Shown here in pieces: positions 60,456 through 64,000 of a stretch of DNA of 64,000 nt (the first letter of the stretch is position 1; each line of letters opens with the position of its first letter). Made by a program: the position numbers and the translations under genes. Source of the stretch: Agreia sp. Leaf210 (GTDB lineage: Bacteria; Actinomycetota; Actinomycetes; Actinomycetales; Microbacteriaceae); the NCBI RefSeq assembly GCF_001421485.1, contig NZ_LMKK01000001.1, positions 625,717 through 689,716 on the forward strand, in the 5' to 3' direction. The notes beneath the pieces are model-generated. The model had not been told where the DNA came from. It was given only the letters and a program-made list of their open reading frames with translations, and searched no databases.

Positions 60456-61967
60456 TCAGTGCATGGCGAGCGCGGTCCACGAGACGGGCGGCAGGCTGAT
60501 GCTGACCCTGCCGTCGTGCAGTCGCGCGGTGGTGTTCGTCTGGGGAATCACGCGGTCGGGGTGCGAGAGCGTGTTCGCGGCGTGAACGTCGTCGTCGAAG
60601 AGGCTCTCCACGCTGTCGAGGCTTCCGACGCCGAGCCGATCAACGTCGATCTGCACCGTCACGGTCTCGCTCAGACTGCGGTTGACGAGGAACACCGACG
60701 TGGCGCCCGACGCTTCGTCGTGGGTCGCGACCGCGTCGACCATCTGTACGTCGCCGAAAGCATCCGTGGGTGTGGTGGGCGAATCGAGCCTGACTCGAAG
60801 AGCATCTCCCTTCGCCAGTCGAGAGGTGATGGCGAAGGGGTAGAACGTGGTCTGTCGCCAGGCCGGCCCGCCCGGCTCGGTCATGATCGGTGCGATCACG
60901 TTCACGAGTTGGGCGAGGCTCGCGGCCGCCACGCGATCGGCGTGACGGAGGAGAGAGATCAGGAGTCCCCCGAACACGACGGCGTCCATGACCGTGTAGG
61001 AGTCTTCGAGCAGGCTGGGCGCCTGGGGCCACGCCTCGGCATCGGTGATCTTCTCGACGTCGTTGTAGCGCGACTGATACCAGACGTTCCATTCGTCGAA
61101 CGAGACGTTCATCGTCTTCTCGCTGCGTCGCAGCGCCTTCACATGGTCGGCGGTGGCGACCACGGAGTCGATGAACCTGTCCATGTCGACGGCGGAGGCG
61201 AGAAAACTCGCGACGTCGCCGTTCACCGGTTCGTAGTACGCGTGGCACGAGATGTAGTCGACCTCGTCGTAGGTCTTCTCGAGAACGATCCGCTCCCACT
61301 CGCCGAATGTCGGCATCCCCGCGCCCGAGCTGCCGCAGACCACGAGCTCGAGCGTCGCGTCGACCTGACGCATGGCGCGAGCCGTCTTGGCGGCCAGCTG
61401 CGCGTACTCGATCGCCGTCGAATGCCCCAACTGCCAGGGGCCGTCCATCTCGTTTCCGAGACACCAGATCCGGATGCCGTGGGGTTCGGGAGATCCGTTG
61501 GCGATGCGCTGGTTCGACAGTGCGGTTCCGGAGCGGATGTTGGCGTACTCCAGAACGTCGAGCGCCTCCTGGACTCCCCGGGTGCCGAGGTTCACCGCGT
61601 ACATCAGCTCGCTCCCGACCAGGTCGAGCCAGCGAGCGAATTCGTCGAGGCCGATCTCGTTGCTCTCGGTCGAGTGCCAGGCGAGGTCAAGCCGGCTCGG
61701 CCTCGATTCACGAGGCCCGACGCCGTCCTCCCATCGGTAGCCCGAGACGAAGTTGCCGCCGGGGTACCGAACCGTCGACACCCCGAGTTCACGGACGAGA
61801 TCGACGACGTCTTGACGAAAGCCGTCTCTGTTCGCCGTCGGGTGGCCCGGCTCGTAGATTCCGTCGTAGACGCATCGCCCCAGATGCTCGACGAAGGAGC
61901 CGAAGAGACGGCGGTTGACGGGGCCGACGAACGAGGCCGGATCGAGGTCGAGGTGGGCTTGCAGCAT
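60456..61967 (-). CDS. Alpha-L-arabinofuranosidase, GH51
   Basis: 503 residues from the ATG at 61967, chosen for the GGAG 5 nt upstream and the usual GH51 length; longer in-frame starts would run through the promoter. It removes alpha-linked L-arabinofuranosyl groups. There is no signal peptide, so it acts on imported oligosaccharides in the cytoplasm. The acid/base is Glu173 (CLGNEMDGPW) and the nucleophile Glu292 (SFDEWNVWY); FGSFVEHLGRCVYDGIYEPG and TVRYPGGNFVSGYRWEDGVGP are family signatures. First gene of the operon, under the promoter at 62055-62083. Confidence 0.94.
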   Translation of the reverse strand: MLQAHLDLDPASFVGPVNRRLFGSFVEHLGRCVYDGIYEPGHPTANRDGFRQDVVDLVRELGVSTVRYPGGNFVSGYRWEDGVGPRESRPSRLDLAWHSTESNEIGLDEFARWLDLVGSELMYAVNLGTRGVQEALDVLEYANIRSGTALSNQRIANGSPEPHGIRIWCLGNEMDGPWQLGHSTAIEYAQLAAKTARAMRQVDATLELVVCGSSGAGMPTFGEWERIVLEKTYDEVDYISCHAYYEPVNGDVASFLASAVDMDRFIDSVVATADHVKALRRSEKTMNVSFDEWNVWYQSRYNDVEKITDAEAWPQAPSLLEDSYTVMDAVVFGGLLISLLRHADRVAAASLAQLVNVIAPIMTEPGGPAWRQTTFYPFAITSRLAKGDALRVRLDSPTTPTDAFGDVQMVDAVATHDEASGATSVFLVNRSLSETVTVQIDVDRLGVGSLDSVESLFDDDVHAANTLSHPDRVIPQTNTTARLHDGRVSISLPPVSWTALAMH

Positions 61968-62035
61968 GAAGTCTCCGTCGGGAAGGGCATCAGAGTGCGC
62001 TCGACCTCGTGAGAAATCGTGCACAACACCGTGCA

Positions 62036-62051
62036 GGTACATCGTTGTACC
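62036..62051. promoter_or_regulatory. Palindromic operator at the arabinoside operon start
   Basis: GGTACA-TCGT-TGTACC, a perfect 6-bp inverted repeat with a 4-bp centre, covering the predicted transcription start (about 62048) of the minus-strand operon. Its position and symmetry fit a LacI-type repressor; the divergent LacI gene at 62173 is the likely partner. Confidence 0.7.
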
Positions 62052-62054
62052 TAG

Positions 62055-62083
62055 ATAGTAGGAGGGCGATCTGCGAACGTCAA
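62055..62083 (-). promoter_or_regulatory. Sigma70-type promoter of the arabinoside operon
   Basis: TTGACG (-35, 62078-62083) and TACTAT (-10, 62055-62060) on the minus strand with an exact 17-bp spacer, both close to consensus. This is the best vegetative promoter seen in the window and drives the GH51-transporter-isomerase-kinase-dehydrogenase run. Confidence 0.8.
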
Positions 62084-62172
62084 GGACGAGCCGACATCTC
62101 TCTGTCGAGTAGCGGAAGCTATGGTTTACGAGCGGCCCACTCGGCGTTGCCGCAGAGCGGGAGGCATCCGGC

Positions 62173-63231
62173 GTGAGTACCGTTCCCACCATTCACGACG
62201 TCGCCCGCGCGGCCGGTGTCTCGATCAAGACCGTCTCCAATGTGTTGAACGACAATCCCAAAGTCGGTCCGGAGACGCGGGCCAGAATTCGACAGCTCAT
62301 CGACGAACTCGGCTACCGCCCCAACCTCTCCGCCCGGGGGCTCCGGTCGGGCAAGACAAGCGTCATCGCCCTCGCCGTGCCGTCGCTTCGCGAGAACTAC
62401 TTCGCAGAACTCGCGGACTCGGTCATCCGGGCCGCCGCCCGACGAGGGTTGCGCGTCGTGATCGAGCAGACAAACGGCGATCGCGAACTCGAGATCGAAG
62501 CCCTCTCGGGCGGCGAACTGCGCTTCATCGACGGGTTGCTCTTCAGCCCCGCTCAGCTCGGCCAGAAAGACGTCGATCTGCTCGCCACCCGGGGGCCGGT
62601 CGTCCTGCTCGGCGAACGCATCTTCGGCGGCCCCACCGATCACGTCACTATGCACAACAGCTCCTCGTCGCGCGCCGCGGTCGAGCATCTCCTGAGTCTC
62701 GGTAGAACCCGGATCGCGTTGATCGGCGCCCCCGTCGAGTCGGAGGACAACGCCAGCTCGGCGAGCCTCCGCGAGCAGGGCTACCTCCGGGCGCTCGACG
62801 ACGCGAACATCCCGCACGACGGTCAGCTGATCGTGCGAGAGGCCCACTGGGGCCGCGAGAGCGGGGCGGCCGCGATCCGCTTGCTGCGGCGGAGCGGGGT
62901 GGAGTTCGACGCGGTCTTCGCCCTGAACGACACGCTCGCCCTCGGCGCACTCCGGGCACTCGGCGAGGCAGGGCTTCGCGTTCCCGACGACGTCGCGGTC
63001 ATCGGATTCGACAACATCGACGAAGGGCGCTTCTCGTCGCCCTCACTGACCACGGTGGATCCCGGCCGCCTCGAGATCGCCGAAACGGCCGTCGATCTGC
63101 TGGTCGAGCGCATCCAGGAGAAGGGCGACCGGATGCCCGCGAGAACCATCAAGGCGGGCTTCAGTATCGTCGCGCGGGAATCCACGGGATTCCCAGACGC
63201 CAGCGCAAGCGATACGGCTCTCGACGCCTGA
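62173..63231 (+). CDS. LacI-family regulator, divergent from the arabinoside operon
   Basis: 352 residues from a GTG with GGGAGG 8 nt upstream. The N-terminal HTH is TIHDVARAAGVSIKTVSNVLND, with the hinge helix NLSARGLRSG, followed by a periplasmic-binding-protein-like sensor domain (VIALAVPSLRENYFAEL, AVFALNDTLALGALRAL, VIGFDNIDEGRF). It should repress the GH51 operon through the GGTACA-TCGT-TGTACC site and respond to a sugar, probably arabinose or an oligosaccharide (inference). 205 bp separate its start from that of GH51. Confidence 0.93.
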   Translation: MSTVPTIHDVARAAGVSIKTVSNVLNDNPKVGPETRARIRQLIDELGYRPNLSARGLRSGKTSVIALAVPSLRENYFAELADSVIRAAARRGLRVVIEQTNGDRELEIEALSGGELRFIDGLLFSPAQLGQKDVDLLATRGPVVLLGERIFGGPTDHVTMHNSSSSRAAVEHLLSLGRTRIALIGAPVESEDNASSASLREQGYLRALDDANIPHDGQLIVREAHWGRESGAAAIRLLRRSGVEFDAVFALNDTLALGALRALGEAGLRVPDDVAVIGFDNIDEGRFSSPSLTTVDPGRLEIAETAVDLLVERIQEKGDRMPARTIKAGFSIVARESTGFPDASASDTALDA

Positions 63232-63291
63232 GCCGAGCCGATCCGGCCCTCGCGGTTCGTAGCCGCAGGACAGTCTCTTTCGCGACTCTCC

Positions 63292-63321
63292 TTGCAAGAT
63301 CGCCGATGACTCTGTTATCGT
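63292..63321 (+). promoter_or_regulatory. Promoter of the second LacI gene
   Basis: TTGCAA (63292-63297) and TATCGT (63316-63321) with an 18-bp spacer. The predicted start near 63328 falls within the tandem operators. Confidence 0.6.
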
Positions 63322-63349
63322 CGAACCGGTTCGAGTCGAACCGGTTCGA
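63321..63349. promoter_or_regulatory. Tandem LacI-type operators
   Basis: The 14-bp perfect palindrome TCGAACCGGTTCGA occurs twice (63321-63334 and 63336-63349) at a 15-bp period, with the central CG typical of LacI-family operators. The sites cover the start of transcription and end 21 bp before the ATG, so strong autorepression is likely. Confidence 0.82.
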
Positions 63350-63370
63350 AACATAGTCAATGGAGACCTC

Positions 63371-64000
63371 ATGGCAACAATCGGAGACGTAGCCCGCGTC
63401 GCAGGCGTATCGCGCAGCACAGCGTCGTACGCACTGTCGGGCAAGCGATCCATCTCCGCAGAGGTGCGCCAGAAGGTCGAACAGGCGGTTCTCAGCCTCG
63501 ACTACACCCCGAATGCCGGCGCTCGAGCCCTCGCCACATCGCAGACGAAGGTCATCGGTCTACTGGCCCGGTTCCTCGAAGACGAGTTCGCGCCGGCCAT
63601 GCTGCAGTACATCCTCGGCGTCACCAACCGGGCCCGCGAGCGCGGGTACGACACGCTGCTGCTGACCGACGAAGACGGCGTCTCGGCCCTGCGGCGCATC
63701 TCCGATTCGCGCATGGTCGACGGCTTCATCCTGCTGAACGTCGCCGAGAACGACGACCGCCTCGGCATCCTCCGTGCAGCCGCGCAACCCGGGTCGCTGG
63801 TCGGGCTGCCGGGAGACCCGAGCGGCATCGACGTGTTCGACCTCGACTTCGTGGCGGCGGGTCGCCTCATGGTGGAGACACTGCACGAGCTGGGCCACCG
63901 CACCATGATTCTGGTCTCTCAGCCCGAGCACGTGCTCGAGCGTGGCGGCGCCTATGTGTCGCGCCTCGCCAATGCGGCGCAGGATCGGGCTCGAGAGCTC
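63371..64000 (+). CDS. LacI-family regulator (3' end beyond the window)
   Basis: 210 residues are visible from the ATG at 63371 (GGAG 5 nt upstream). The HTH MATIGDVARVAGVSRSTASYALSGKR is followed by the hinge region NAGARALATSQTKVIGLLAR and the beginning of the ligand-binding domain (RMVDGFILLNVAENDDR, SGIDVFDLDF, ELGHRTMILVSQPEH). It differs in sequence from the LacI regulator just upstream, and its operators differ too, so it probably controls a different sugar locus to the right of the window. Confidence 0.92.
   Translation, partial: MATIGDVARVAGVSRSTASYALSGKRSISAEVRQKVEQAVLSLDYTPNAGARALATSQTKVIGLLARFLEDEFAPAMLQYILGVTNRARERGYDTLLLTDEDGVSALRRISDSRMVDGFILLNVAENDDRLGILRAAAQPGSLVGLPGDPSGIDVFDLDFVAAGRLMVETLHELGHRTMILVSQPEHVLERGGAYVSRLANAAQDRAREL

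Noticed and set aside
58203-62012. Open frame of about 1270 codons on the plus strand across the arabinoside operon
   Set aside because: It is antisense to five well-supported genes, with a composition dominated by Arg, Val, Asp and Glu, typical of shadow frames.

Overview
The window is high-GC chromosomal DNA from an actinomycete. Small genome-style gene packing, GTG/TTG starts, the Tad locus, a 6C RNA and the overall gene order point to the Microbacteriaceae or a close relative (inference). From memory, the backbone holB-tmk-topA ... tad locus ... 6C RNA ... acs ... ponA-metallophosphoesterase ... asd/lysC ... recR-dnaX follows the order of the Mycobacterium tuberculosis Rv3644c-Rv3721c region, so most of the window is conserved vertical chromosome. 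I saw no insertion sequence, prophage or CRISPR array.

Layout. 1-5.4 kb (minus): end of a secreted hydrolase, holB, tmk, topA. 5.6-9.4 kb: a compact Tad pilus operon (TadA, one TadB/TadC-like protein, Flp pilin, TadE, and a TadE/G-like protein fused to a VanY-type peptidase), preceded by a 6C small RNA. 9.8-16 kb: acs, a RidA-like protein, a penicillin-binding protein with PASTA repeats, a metallophosphoesterase and tRNA-Pro. 16.2-21.5 kb: an SGNH hydrolase, thymidine kinase, a radical SAM protein, then a two-gene operon pairing a LuxI-like acyltransferase with a ThiF/E1-like enzyme, divergent from a TetR-like regulator. 21.5-29 kb: a signalling run (response regulator, histidine kinase, kinase-like protein, Mqo, GGDEF-EAL protein, pseudo-response regulator). 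29-34 kb: a BcsA-like glycosyltransferase with an SGNH hydrolase, divergent from a GH18 protein.

34-43 kb: asd, lysC, a family A DNA polymerase, recR and dnaX, with a sortase-anchored surface protein gene placed between asd and lysC. 43-53 kb: a large LuxR regulator, ackA-pta, and a SipW-type signal peptidase operon with three exported proteins, followed by SRP RNA and tRNA-Ser. 53.5-63.2 kb: a probable seven-gene arabinoside operon (GH51 arabinofuranosidase, ABC transporter, TIM-barrel isomerase, DhaK/DhaL kinase, 3-hydroxyacyl-CoA dehydrogenase-like enzyme) under a strong promoter with a palindromic operator, next to a divergent LacI regulator. A second LacI gene with tandem operators runs off the right edge.

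The most interesting points are the LuxI-like/ThiF operon, an ACTACTG motif shared by the promoter regions of the LuxR gene and the SipW operon 9 kb apart, the Tad-VanY fusion, the Asp-less receiver coupled to a c-di-GMP enzyme, and the arabinoside operon that ends in tetrulose-type enzymes.
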